Below are positions 9,168-19,050 of a stretch of 64,000 nt of DNA, one piece after another. Both the position numbers and the translations under genes were made by a program. Source of the DNA: Iamia sp. SCSIO 61187 (lineage in GTDB: Bacteria > Actinomycetota > Acidimicrobiia > Acidimicrobiales > Iamiaceae); NCBI RefSeq assembly GCF_019443745.1, contig NZ_CP050948.1:2170001-2234000 (forward strand), given 5' to 3'. The first letter of the stretch is position 1; each line of letters opens with the position of its first letter. The notes below the pieces were generated by a model that saw only the letters and a list, made by a program, of their open reading frames with translations, had not been told where the DNA came from and searched no databases.

Positions 9168-12100
9168 GTGGGCGACTCGTTCACCCACCTGCACACCCAC
9201 ACCGAGTACTCGATGCTCGACGGGGCCTCGCGCATCGACCAGGTGGTGGCGGCGGCCGCGGCCGACGGCCAACCGGCCCTGGGCATCACCGACCACGGCA
9301 ACATGTACGGCGTCTTGCCGTTCTACAAGGCGTGCCGCGACCACGGGATCACGCCGGTCCTCGGGTTCGAGGCCTACATGGCCCACGAGCACCGGTCCGA
9401 GCGGATCCAGACGCGGGGCAAGGTCGACGACACCGGGGGCGAGGGCGACGGCGGGAAGAAGGCCTACTACCACCTGACCCTGCTGGCCGAGGACAACACC
9501 GGCTACCGCAACCTGATCCAGCTTGCGTCGCGGGCCTTCATGGAGGGCTACTACCGCAAGCCCAAGGTCGACTGGGAGACCCTCGCCGACCACAGCGAGG
9601 GCGTCATCGCCACCACCGGGTGCCTGGGCGGGCACGTCCTCCAGTCGCTGCTGGCCGGGGACCACGCCTCGGCGCTCCAGAAGGCGGCCCGGCTCCAGGA
9701 GATCTTCGGGCGCGACAACCTCTTCGTCGAGCTCCAGGACCACGGCATCCCCGAGCAGCACCGCACCAACCCGCAGCTGGTCGAGATCGCCAGGCGGATC
9801 GGCGCACCCCTCCTCGCCACCAACGACAGCCACTACACCCACGCCGCCGACGCCGAGGGCCACGACGCCCTGCTCTGCGTCCAGACCGGTGCCCTGATCA
9901 GCCAGAGCGAGCACGAGCGCTTCAAGTTCAAGGGCGAGGGCCACTACCTGAAGTCGGCCGCCGAGATGCGGTACCTCTTCCGCGACCTGGAGGTCGCCTG
10001 CGACAACACCCTGTGGGTGGCCGAGCGGGCCAACGTCGAGATCGAGTTCGGCGACTCCAAGCTCCCCAGCTTCCCGCTGCCGGAGGGTGTGGCGTCGGAC
10101 ACCGACTACCTCAAGCAGCTCACCTTCGCCGGGGCCCGGGAGCGGTGGGGGGCCGACCTGCCCGACAAGGTCGTCGAACGGCTCGCCTACGAGCTCAAGG
10201 TCATCGACGACATGGGGTTCTCGGCCTACTTCCTCATCACCTGGGACCTCATCAAGCACGCCCGGGACATGGACATCCGGGTCGGCCCCGGGCGGGGCAG
10301 CGCCGCCGGCTGCGCGGTGGCGTACTGCCTGCGCATCACCGACATCGACCCGATCAAGTACGACCTGCTGTTCGAGCGCTTCCTCAACCCCAGCCGCATC
10401 TCGATGCCCGACATCGACATGGACTTCGACTCCCGGTACCGGGACGAGATGATCCGCTACGCGGCCGAGCGCTACGGGCGCGACCACGTCGCCCAGATCG
10501 TCACCTTCTCCACCATCAAGGCCCGGGCCGCGGTGCGCGACGCGGCCCGGGTGCTGGGCTTGCCCTACGCCGTCGGCGACAAGGTGGCCAAGGCCATGCC
10601 GCCGCTGGTGATGGGGCGGGACACGCCGCTCTACGCCTGCCTCGAGCAGCACGAGAAGTTCGTCGACGGCTACCAGCGGGCCGCCGAGCTGCGGAAGATG
10701 TATCAGGAGGACCCCGAGGTCCACCGCGTCGTCGACGTGGCCACGAGCCTCGAGGGCCTGCGCCGCCAGGACGGCATCCACGCCGCCGCCGTGGTGATCA
10801 CCGACCAGCCCCTCACCGAGTACCTGCCGATCCAGCGCAAGCCGGGGCCGGGGCAGACGCTCGAGGAGGCGCCGGTCGTCACCCAGTACGAGATGAACAA
10901 CGTCGAGGAGCTGGGGCTCCTCAAGATGGACTTCCTCGGGCTGCGGAACCTCGACGTCATCACCGACGCCCTGGCCCTCATCAAGGACTTCCGGGGCATC
11001 GACGTCGACATCGACGATCCGCCGCTGGAGGACGAGGCGACCTACGCCATGCTCCGCCGGGGCGACTCGATCGGTGTGTTCCAGTTCGAGGGGGGCGGCC
11101 TCCGCCTGCTGCTCCGCCGCATGGCGCCGACGTCGTTCGAGGACATCGCCGCCCTCGTGGCCCTGTACCGCCCGGGTCCCATGGGCGTGAACATGCACAA
11201 CGACTACGCCGACATCAAGAACGGGCGGAAGGAGGTCGAGTACTTCCACCCCGACGCCAAGGAGATCCTCGAGGACACCTTCGGGCTGATGATCTACCAG
11301 GAGGCGATGATGCGGGTCGCCCAGACCTTCGCCGGGTACTCGCTGGCCGACGCCGACAACCTCCGCAAGGCGTGCGGCAAGAAGAAGCGCGAGGTGATGG
11401 AGCTCGAGCGGCACAAGTTCGTCGACGGCTGCGAGGCCACCGGCTACGGCCGTGACCTCGGCGTCCACCTGTTCGGCATCATCGAGAACTTCGCCGACTA
11501 CGCCTTCAACAAGTCGCACTCCTACGGCTACGGGTTCGTCTCGTACCAGACCGCCTACCTCAAGGCGAACTACCGCATCGAGTACCTGGCCGCCCTGCTG
11601 ACCAGCGTCAAGACCAACCTCGACAAGGCGGCGGTCTACCTCAACGAGTGCCGCACCTCGAAGATCCCGGTGCTCGTGCCCGACGTCAACCGGTCGAAGG
11701 CGGACTTCGGCCCGGCCCGGCTCGACGACGGCACCGAGGTCATCCCCTTCGGCCTGTCCGCGGTGCGGAACGTGGGCGCCGCCCTGGTCGACCAGCTCGT
11801 CGCCGAGCGGGACGCCAACGGGCCGTTCGCGGACTTCTACGACTTCTGCGACCGCGTCCCGCTCGCCGTGCTGAACAAGCGCACCATCGAGTCGCTGATC
11901 AAGGCCGGCGGGTTCGACTCGATGGGCCACCCCCGCCAGGGCCTCCTCGACGTCCACGAGACGATCATCGACATGACCGTGTCCCGGCGCCGCCAGGAGG
12001 ACCAGGGCGTGATGTCGCTGTTCGACACCATGCTCTCCGGGGGGGCGGAGGGAGCCGGCGACGGCGGGTTCGACGACCGCCCCGCCATCCCCGAGCGCGA

Positions 12101-12803
12101 GTTCGACAAGACCGTCAAGCTCCGCTTCGAGAAGGAGATGCTCGGCCTCTACGTGTCCGACCACCCGATCATGGGTCTGGAGGACGCCCTGCGGCGCCGC
12201 ACCGAGATCACCATCCGCGAGCTCATCGAGCAGGCCGAGGCGGTCGAGGCCGGCGAGGTGGTCGACGCCCCACCCGTGACCCGGGGTCGCGACGGGCGCG
12301 AGCGGGAGCGGGTCGTGAACATCGGGGGCGTCATCACCAGCCTCCAGCACAAGTTCACCCGGGCCAACGACCGCATGGCCGTGTTCGTCCTCGAGGACCT
12401 CGAGGCCAGCCTCGAGGTCACCGTGTTCCCCCGCACGTTCGAGACCATCGGCCACCTGCTGGCCGACGACCTCGTCGTCACCATGAAGGCCCGGCTCGAC
12501 ACCCGCGACGACCAGCCCAAGCTGATCGCCATGGAGGTCAGCCCGTGCGAGGACCTGTCCGACTCGCCGCCGCTCCGGGTCCGGGTCGCCCCCCACGTCC
12601 TGTCCGACGCCAAGGTCAAGGACCTCAAGGACGTCCTGGTCAAGTTCCCCGGCGACTCGAAGGTGTACCTCCACGTCGGCGAGCAGGTGGTGATGCTCCC
12701 GACGGCGTGGTCGGTCGAGCGCGGCGCCGGCCTGGTGAGCGAGCTGCGGGCCCTCTTCGGCGCCGAGTGCATCGTCACCGAGCGGGCCCTCGCCGGCGTC
12801 TGA
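9168..12803 (+). CDS. dnaE: DNA polymerase III alpha subunit
   Basis: The 1211-residue product starts at GTG 9168, after a GAGGAGG ribosome site; an in-frame upstream GTG/ATG stretch reads through the DnaA-box-like cluster and is rejected. It has an N-terminal PHP domain (HLHTHTEYSMLDG, residues 6-18, metal ligands intact) and a palm with the catalytic aspartates in PDIDMDFDSRYRDEM. Thumb, fingers, tandem HhH motifs and a C-terminal OB fold (VNIGGVITSLQHKFTR...) follow. The length matches DnaE1-type actinobacterial enzymes. It is the catalytic subunit of chromosomal replication. It stands alone, flanked by a 148-bp and a 177-bp intergenic region. Confidence 0.97.
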   Translation: MGDSFTHLHTHTEYSMLDGASRIDQVVAAAAADGQPALGITDHGNMYGVLPFYKACRDHGITPVLGFEAYMAHEHRSERIQTRGKVDDTGGEGDGGKKAYYHLTLLAEDNTGYRNLIQLASRAFMEGYYRKPKVDWETLADHSEGVIATTGCLGGHVLQSLLAGDHASALQKAARLQEIFGRDNLFVELQDHGIPEQHRTNPQLVEIARRIGAPLLATNDSHYTHAADAEGHDALLCVQTGALISQSEHERFKFKGEGHYLKSAAEMRYLFRDLEVACDNTLWVAERANVEIEFGDSKLPSFPLPEGVASDTDYLKQLTFAGARERWGADLPDKVVERLAYELKVIDDMGFSAYFLITWDLIKHARDMDIRVGPGRGSAAGCAVAYCLRITDIDPIKYDLLFERFLNPSRISMPDIDMDFDSRYRDEMIRYAAERYGRDHVAQIVTFSTIKARAAVRDAARVLGLPYAVGDKVAKAMPPLVMGRDTPLYACLEQHEKFVDGYQRAAELRKMYQEDPEVHRVVDVATSLEGLRRQDGIHAAAVVITDQPLTEYLPIQRKPGPGQTLEEAPVVTQYEMNNVEELGLLKMDFLGLRNLDVITDALALIKDFRGIDVDIDDPPLEDEATYAMLRRGDSIGVFQFEGGGLRLLLRRMAPTSFEDIAALVALYRPGPMGVNMHNDYADIKNGRKEVEYFHPDAKEILEDTFGLMIYQEAMMRVAQTFAGYSLADADNLRKACGKKKREVMELERHKFVDGCEATGYGRDLGVHLFGIIENFADYAFNKSHSYGYGFVSYQTAYLKANYRIEYLAALLTSVKTNLDKAAVYLNECRTSKIPVLVPDVNRSKADFGPARLDDGTEVIPFGLSAVRNVGAALVDQLVAERDANGPFADFYDFCDRVPLAVLNKRTIESLIKAGGFDSMGHPRQGLLDVHETIIDMTVSRRRQEDQGVMSLFDTMLSGGAEGAGDGGFDDRPAIPEREFDKTVKLRFEKEMLGLYVSDHPIMGLEDALRRRTEITIRELIEQAEAVEAGEVVDAPPVTRGRDGRERERVVNIGGVITSLQHKFTRANDRMAVFVLEDLEASLEVTVFPRTFETIGHLLADDLVVTMKARLDTRDDQPKLIAMEVSPCEDLSDSPPLRVRVAPHVLSDAKVKDLKDVLVKFPGDSKVYLHVGEQVVMLPTAWSVERGAGLVSELRALFGAECIVTERALAGV

Positions 12804-12980
12804 CCGCACCCTCCGGGCGGCCCCGGGCCCGGCCCCCGCCCCGCCGCCCGGCGCCGGCGCGCCCGGCCCGGCCGAGAAGGGGCCGAGAGGGGCCGAGAAG
12901 GGGCTCGGTTTGCGCTGGGAGGCTGGGGCGACTGGACTTGTCAGGCCCACTGCACCCGCTCCCGGGGGTCGAACGACGCC

Positions 12981-13649
12981 ATGGCCATCGAGGTCGACAC
13001 CAAGGATTGCACCGCTCTCTCCGACGCCGAGCTGGCCGAGATGGCCGACCTCTGCGCCGCGGGACCGCGGCCGTACGAGGCCGGCCTGCTCTCGAAGCTC
13101 GTCGAGGACTGGGTGCTCGTCACCCTCGCCCGCGACAACGGGCGCATCAAGGGCTTCTCGTTCTGCACGCTCGAGCGGATCGGTGGCACGCCGAGCGTCC
13201 TCATCGGTCTGGCCTCGATCAAGCGCACCGCCAAGCGCGACACCGTGCTCCGCCAGATGATGACCGACCAGCTGCGCCGGGCCGTGCTGGCCTTCCCCGA
13301 CGAGGACGTCCTCGTCGGCACCCGGCTGGCCAACGCCTCGGGGTTCGAGGCCTTCCGGGCCCTCACCGACATCGTCCCCCGCCCCGACTACGTCGCCACC
13401 GGCGAGGAGCGGGCCTGGGGCAAGCGCCTGGCCAAGCGCTTCGGCGTGCCCAGCGGCGCCTACGACGAGCGGGCCTTCAAGGTCAAGGGCGGCGAGATCC
13501 CCGCCCTCGTCTTCGACCACGACAGCGCCAAGCCCGAGTCCATCCCCGCCGACGTGGTCGCCCTCTTCGACGACATCGACGAGGACGAGGGCGACGCCCT
13601 GGTCGGCTTCGGCTGGGCCCTGGCCGACGACCTGGTCAAGCTGCTCTAG
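12981..13649 (+). CDS. Hypothetical protein, possibly GNAT-like
   Basis: I do not recognise this 222-residue cytoplasmic protein with confidence. It has no signal peptide or membrane segment. A central block (WVLVTLARDNGRIKGFSFC, then SVLIGLASIKRTAKRDTVLRQMMTDQLRRAV, then VLVGTRLANASGFEAF) has the strand-helix rhythm of GNAT acetyltransferases, including a basic loop before a helix where acetyl-CoA would bind. The C-terminus is acidic (DDIDEDEGDALVG). The start at ATG 12981 is the first in frame. It is preceded by a 177-bp region containing short imperfect CCGAGAAGGGG repeats (12873-12905). The function is unknown. Confidence 0.75.
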   Translation: MAIEVDTKDCTALSDAELAEMADLCAAGPRPYEAGLLSKLVEDWVLVTLARDNGRIKGFSFCTLERIGGTPSVLIGLASIKRTAKRDTVLRQMMTDQLRRAVLAFPDEDVLVGTRLANASGFEAFRALTDIVPRPDYVATGEERAWGKRLAKRFGVPSGAYDERAFKVKGGEIPALVFDHDSAKPESIPADVVALFDDIDEDEGDALVGFGWALADDLVKLL

Positions 13650-13691
13650 CCCGGCCGCCGGCGTCCGCGCCGGTCCGTCGCCCCACCTCTC

Positions 13692-14315
13692 GTGGAGCTG
13701 TCCGAGGCGCGCCGTCGCCGCCGCATGGTCCGGGCCTTCGGCCCCGACCCCGACGCGCCCCAACCGATCGCGCCGGCCACCGTCGACGCCCTGCTCGACG
13801 CCGCCCGGCGGGCCCCGTCGGCCGGCAACACCCAGGCCGTCCGCTTCCTCGTCCTCGACACGCCCGAGGCCGTCGCCGGCTACTGGGACCTGACCCTGGC
13901 CCCCGAGCGCCGAGACGGGTTCGCCTGGCCGGGCCTGCTGGTCGCCCCCGTCCTGGTCGTGGTGCTGGTGGACCCGGGGGCCTACGTGGCCCGCTACGCC
14001 GAGGCCGACAAGGCCAGGACCGGGCTGGGGGAGGGGCCCGACGCCTGGGCCGTGCCCTACTGGTGGGTCGACGGTGGGGCGGTCGTCCAGAACCTGCTGC
14101 TGGCCGTCGTCGACGCCGGGCTGGGGGCGTGCCTCTTCGGCCTGTTCGCCCACGAGGAGGCGGTGCTCGCGGCCCACGCCGTGCCGGCCGGGTGGCGCGC
14201 CGTCGGGACCGTCGCCCTCGGCCACCCGGCCCCGGATCGGCCCGGTCGCTCGGCCTCCCGGGCGCGGCCCCGGCTCGACGCCGTGGTCCGCCGCGGACGG
14301 TGGGATCGGGGCTGA
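13692..14315 (+). CDS. Nitroreductase-family protein
   Basis: The 207-residue protein starts at GTG 13692. It shows the FMN-binding nitroreductase hallmarks: an N-terminal RRRRMVRAF (about 8-16) with the arginines that contact the FMN phosphate, LLDAARRAPSAGNTQAVRFLVL (about 35-56), and a C-terminal VVQNLLLAVVDAGLGACLFGLF plus VGTVALGHPAPDRP. Members reduce nitro compounds, quinones or flavins with NAD(P)H; the substrate is unknown. It lies 42 bp after the upstream hypothetical gene on the same strand, so co-transcription is possible. Confidence 0.85.
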   Translation: MELSEARRRRRMVRAFGPDPDAPQPIAPATVDALLDAARRAPSAGNTQAVRFLVLDTPEAVAGYWDLTLAPERRDGFAWPGLLVAPVLVVVLVDPGAYVARYAEADKARTGLGEGPDAWAVPYWWVDGGAVVQNLLLAVVDAGLGACLFGLFAHEEAVLAAHAVPAGWRAVGTVALGHPAPDRPGRSASRARPRLDAVVRRGRWDRG

Positions 14316-14355
14316 CGGTCCCGGGGACGCGGGCCACCCGGTCCGGGATCGGCCG

Positions 14356-14369
14356 TCGCAACATTGCGA
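14356..14369. promoter_or_regulatory. Short inverted repeat upstream of the Rpf-like gene
   Basis: TCGCAA-CA-TTGCGA is a perfect palindrome 183 bp before the Rpf start. A further TTGCGA half-site lies at 14429-14434, followed by three spaced CGAAA units. The 237-bp region is less GC-rich than its surroundings, as expected for a control region. No riboswitch of the ydaO type that precedes some rpf genes could be recognised. Confidence 0.3.
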
Positions 14370-14552
14370 TCGAGTGACGACAATGACGCTCTGACCAGGC
14401 CTTCCATGGAGGCGTGACCCAAAGCACGTTGCGAAAAGGTTACGAAAGGGACGAAACGGGGCCACACTCGACCGTCGCCGATCCTCGTGATCGCCTTCAC
14501 GAAGGCACGAGGCGGCGTCCGAACCCCGATCCCACAAGGAGCCGTCCCCCCC

Positions 14553-15317
14553 ATGGACGCATCCCGCAAGGAGCGCTCGACCGAGCGCCCTCCGAGTCCC
14601 GAGGCGCCCAAGAGCGCCCGCCGCCTCCACCGGGGGCGGCTCGCCCTCGGCGCCACCGCCGTGGGCCTGCTGGCCACGGCCACCGCTCTGGCGCCGGCGG
14701 CGGCCGACGTCATGCGGGCCGACACCTCGACCCGGAGCGACGCGACCATCGCGGCCCAGGTCGACGCCGACGCCGATGACCTCGCCCCGTCCCCCGAGGA
14801 CGTGATCCGGGCCGAGGCCCTCGAGGCGCGCTACACCCGCGCCGCCGAGCACCGCCGCAACGTGGCCGTCTGGACCTGGGTCGAGGCCGACCGCCAGGCT
14901 CGGATCAAGCTGGTCCTCGACACGGTCACGTGGAACGAGGCCGTCCGGGCCAACGCCGAGCGCCAGGCGGCCGCCGAGGCGGAGGCTGCGGAGGCCGCCG
15001 AGGCAGCGGAGGCGGCCGAGGCGGCCGAGGTCGCCGAGCCCGCTCCCGCGCCCCAGTCCGCCCCCGCCCCCTCGGGCGGCGGTGGCCAGTGGGACGCCCT
15101 CGCCCAGTGCGAGTCGGGCGGGAACTGGTCCATCAACACCGGCAACGGCTACTACGGCGGGCTGCAGTTCAGCCTGCAGACCTGGCAGGGCTTCGGCGGC
15201 TCGGGCATGCCCCACGAGAACAGCCGTGAGGCCCAGATCGCGGTGGCCCAGCGGGTCCTCGCCTCGCAGGGCTGGGGCGCCTGGCCGTCCTGCTCCAGCC
15301 AGCTCGGGTTGCGCTGA
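14553..15317 (+). CDS. Resuscitation-promoting factor-like secreted transglycosylase
   Basis: ATG 14553 is preferred over an upstream frame start because an AAGGA ribosome site precedes it. The 254-residue protein has a basic N-terminus and a signal/anchor segment ([22 protein letters not shown], about 30-51). A charged helical stalk follows, with a low-complexity Glu/Ala run ([20 protein letters not shown]), and then a C-terminal Rpf domain (about 172-254). That domain has the lysozyme-like core [13 protein letters not shown], with catalytic Glu, [19 protein letters not shown], and a second Cys near the end for the disulfide. Rpf proteins cleave peptidoglycan and promote exit from dormancy. 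Confidence 0.92.
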   Translation: MDASRKERSTERPPSPEAPKSARRLHRGRLALGATAVGLLATATALAPAAADVMRADTSTRSDATIAAQVDADADDLAPSPEDVIRAEALEARYTRAAEHRRNVAVWTWVEADRQARIKLVLDTVTWNEAVRANAERQAAAEAEAAEAAEAAEAAEAAEVAEPAPAPQSAPAPSGGGGQWDALAQCESGGNWSINTGNGYYGGLQFSLQTWQGFGGSGMPHENSREAQIAVAQRVLASQGWGAWPSCSSQLGLR

Positions 15318-15381
15318 CCCGGCCCTGATCGTCCGGCCCCCGCCGGACCCCCTCGACCGCACCTCCGGGTGCGATCGATCG

Positions 15382-15421
15382 GACGACCCGATCGCCCCTC
15401 CCCCCCGGCGATCGGGTCGTC
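15382..15421. terminator. Perfect 15-bp stem-loop between convergent genes
   Basis: Arms GACGACCCGATCGCC (15382-15396) and its exact complement (15407-15421) flank a 10-nt C-rich loop. It lies between the Rpf gene (+) and the Ddn-like gene (-), so it probably terminates both. Confidence 0.75.
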
Positions 15422-15500
15422 TCGCGCCCGGCCTCGGGTCGGCCGAACGTCGTCGGGCCGCCGGGTGCGGACCACGACGGGCCCGGCACCTCGTCGTCCG

Positions 15501-15992
15501 TCAGCGGCGCGGGTGGAGGCGGAAGACCCGCAGCTGGCGGTCGACCCGGCCCTGGTAGGCGTCGAAGGTCGGCCACACCCGCAGGGCCCGGGCCCAGGCG
15601 TCGTCGCGTGCCCCGCCCTCGAGGAGCTCGGCCGTGACCGGGACGTCCCTGCGGCCGTAGCTGATCGACGCCGCCGGCGCGGCGAGCAGGTTGCCCGTCC
15701 ACGCCGGGTGGGTGTCGCGCCCGAAGTTCGACCCCACGACGAGGAACGTGCCCTCGGGTTCGGGCACGCACATCAGGGGCGTGGTCCGGGGGAGCCCGCT
15801 CCGGCGGCCGGTCGTGGTGAGCACCAGGCCGGGGAGCAGGCCGCGCGAGAGCAGCACCCTCCCCCCGGTCAGTCGGTGGAGCACCCTGTCGACCGGCGGC
15901 ACGACGTGGGGCGCGACCTTGGCGAAGGCCGGGCTGCCGGCGACCTTCTGCGTCGCCCTGCCGATGGGGGACCCGACCGAGAACAGAGGCAT
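15501..15992 (-). CDS. Deazaflavin (F420)-dependent nitroreductase-family protein, Ddn-like
   Basis: The 163-residue protein matches the split-beta-barrel Ddn/DUF385 family: LVLTTTGRRSGLPRTTPLMCVPEPEGTFLVVGSNFGRDTHPAWTGNLLAAPAASISYG. The TTGRRSG basic loop and the HPAWxxNL block bind the F420 tail and shape the active site. Mycobacterial Ddn reduces quinones and activates nitroimidazoles with F420H2. The ATG is placed 6 nt downstream of a TAGCCT -10-like hexamer, implying a leaderless mRNA. It diverges from korAB, with an 18-bp palindrome between the two. Confidence 0.9.
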   Translation of the reverse strand: MPLFSVGSPIGRATQKVAGSPAFAKVAPHVVPPVDRVLHRLTGGRVLLSRGLLPGLVLTTTGRRSGLPRTTPLMCVPEPEGTFLVVGSNFGRDTHPAWTGNLLAAPAASISYGRRDVPVTAELLEGGARDDAWARALRVWPTFDAYQGRVDRQLRVFRLHPRR

Positions 15993-15998
15993 CCCGTG

Positions 15999-16021
15999 AG
16001 GCTACGTGAACCGGTTCACGT
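15999..16021 (-). promoter_or_regulatory. Leaderless promoter and perfect 18-bp palindromic operator of the Ddn-like gene
   Basis: On the minus strand TAGCCT (16004-15999) lies 6 nt before the ATG at 15992. Directly upstream is the perfect palindrome ACGTGAACCGGTTCACGT (16004-16021), sharing one base with the hexamer and occupying the -10/-35 spacer. This is the classic position of a repressor operator, probably TetR- or MarR-type. It also lies 32 bp from the korA -10 candidate, so the divergent operon may be co-regulated. Confidence 0.65.
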
Positions 16022-16052
16022 GACATCCGTCGCAGGTCCCCCCGCGCGACGG

Positions 16053-16058
16053 TACGGT
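16053..16058 (+). promoter_or_regulatory. Putative -10 hexamer (TACGGT) of korAB
   Basis: TACGGT lies 37 nt before the GTG at 16096. A CAGGGGG ribosome site lies 6-12 nt before that GTG. An earlier in-frame GTG at 16057 lies inside the hexamer and is therefore unlikely to be a start. Confidence 0.4.
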
Positions 16059-16095
16059 GACCGGGCTGTCAGCGTCGACGCCACAGGGGGCACAC

Positions 16096-17981
16096 GTGAC
16101 CGCCACCGAGACCGAGCCAGGACCCAACGCCGAGCCCGTGGCGCTGGACCGCGTGATCATCCGCGTCGCCGGCGACTCCGGTGACGGGATGCAGCTGACC
16201 GGCGACCGCTTCACCGACGCCAGCGCCGTGTTCGGGAACGACCTGGCCACGCTGCCCGACTTCCCGGCCGAGATCCGGGCCCCGGCCGGGACCCTCGCCG
16301 GGGTCAGCGCCTTCCAGGTCCAGATCTCCGACCACGAGATCACCACGCCGGGCGACAGCCCCGACGTCCTGGTCGTCATGAACCCCGCCGCCCTCCGCAA
16401 GGAGCTCACCCGGCTCGAGCCGGGCGGGACCCTCATCGTCAACACCGACGCCTTCGACGAGCGCAACCTCACCAAGGCCGGCTACCGGGCCGACCCGCTG
16501 GGCGACGGCAGCCTCGACGGCTACACGGTGTACGAGGTGCCGATGACGAGCCTCACCAAGGAGGCGGTCCAGCCCCTCGGGGTCAAGCCCCGCGACGCCG
16601 AGCGCTCAAAGAACTTCTTCGCCCTGGGGCTGCTGTCGTGGATGTACACCCGGCCGCTCGACCCCACCGTCCGCTGGGTCGAGACCAAGTTCGCGACCAA
16701 GGAGAACGTCCGCGACGCCAACCTGGCCGCCCTCCGCGCCGGGCACGCCTTCGGCGAGACGGCCGAGCTGTTCGACCACCCGTACCGGGTGAAGCCGGCG
16801 GCTCTGGCCGCCGGCACCTACACCAACATCACCGGCAACTCGGCCCTGGCGTGGGGGCTCATCGCCGCCAGCCAGCTGTCCGGGCTCCCGATCTTCCTGG
16901 GCAGCTACCCGATCACGCCGGCCTCGGACATCCTCCACGAGCTCAGCCGGCACAAGGAGTTCGGGATCCGCACCCTCCAGGCCGAGGACGAGATCGCCGG
17001 CATCAGCTCGGCCATCGGCGCCGCCTTCGGCGGCCACCTCGGCGTCACCACCACCAGCGGGCCCGGCCTGGCCCTCAAGGGCGAGGCCCTGGGCCTCGCC
17101 GTCAGCCTCGAGCTGCCGCTCCTGGTGATCGACATCCAGCGGGGCGGCCCCTCGACCGGCCTGCCGACCAAGACCGAGGCGTCGGACCTGATGCAGGCCA
17201 TGTACGGGCGCCATGGCGAGTCCCCGGTGCCGATCGTGGCGGCCAAGAGCCCGTCCGACTGCTTCGCGGTGGCCATCGAGGCGGCTCGGATCGCCCTCAA
17301 GTACCGGACCCCGGTGATCCTCCTGTCCGACGGCTACCTGGCCAACGGGTCCGAGCCGTGGCGGCTGCCCGCGGTGGAGGACCTGCCCGAGATCGCCGTC
17401 CCCTTCGCCACCGAGACCAACCACACCGGCGACGACGGCGACGCCGTGTTCTGGCCCTACCTGCGCGACCCCGACACCCTGGCCCGGCCCTGGGCCGTCC
17501 CCGGGACGCCGGGGCTCGAGCACCGCATCGGCGGGCTCGAGAAGGAGGACGGCTCGGGCAACATCAGCTACGAACCCGCCAACCACGAGCACATGGTCGA
17601 GCTGCGGGCGGCCCGGGTCGCCGGCATCGCCCGTGACATCCCGCCCACGCCCGTCACCGGCGACGTCGACGACGCCGACGTGCTCGTCCTCGGCTGGGGC
17701 TCCACGTGGGGCGCCATCGACGGCGGGGTCAACCGGTGCCGGGCCCGGGGCATGAAGGTCGCCCACGCCCACATCACCCACCTCAACCCGTTCCCCCCCG
17801 ACCTGGGTGCGCTGCTCGCCCGGCACCAGCACGTGGTGGTGCCGGAGATGAACCTGGGCCAGCTGAGCCGGCTGATCCGGGCCGAGTACCTGGTCGACGC
17901 CCGGTCCGTCACCAAGGTCAAGGGCGTGCCGTTCACGGCCGCCGAGATCGAGGCCGCCATCGCCAAGGAGCTGGGCCAGTA

Positions 17982-17982
<1 letters not shown>
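16096..17982 (+). CDS. korA: 2-oxoacid:ferredoxin oxidoreductase, alpha (gamma-alpha fused) subunit
   Basis: The 628-residue protein fuses an N-terminal gamma domain (about 20-200, VIIRVAGDSGDGMQLTGDRF...) to the pyrimidine-binding alpha domain (about 225-628, GNSALAWGLIAASQLSG..., YPITPASDILHELS, TTTSGPGLALKGEALGLAV, DIQRGGPSTGLPTKTEASDL). This is the two-subunit KorAB type that oxidises 2-oxoglutarate to succinyl-CoA while reducing ferredoxin; in Mycobacterium KorAB supports growth without the usual dehydrogenase. The GTG 16096 start is set by its ribosome site. It overlaps korB by one base. Confidence 0.93.
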
Positions 17983-19010
<1,028 letters not shown>

Positions 19011-19011
19011 A

Positions 19012-19040
19012 CGACGGAAGGGGTCAGACCCCCTCCGTCG
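19012..19040. repeat. 29-bp palindromic element, family B (core GGGGTCAGACCCC), likely bidirectional terminator
   Basis: Arms of 14 bp (CGACGGAAGGGGTC / GACCCCCTCCGTCG) with one mismatch flank a single A. It sits 2 bp after korB and 11 bp before the end of the convergent DUF1015 gene. Its architecture (odd-length palindrome with central A) parallels family A, but the core differs. Confidence 0.75.
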
Positions 19041-19050
19041 CAACGCCTCG

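Noticed and set aside
14316-14552. c-di-AMP (ydaO-type) riboswitch before the rpf-like gene
   Set aside because: Expected from relatives, but no conserved ydaO core could be recognised in the 237-bp region.
8325-15362. Very long open frame (over 2300 codons) on the minus strand
   Set aside because: It is a GC-rich shadow of dnaE and its neighbours. The translation is low-complexity Gly/Val/Leu/Asp with no family motifs, while the plus-strand genes show strong ones.
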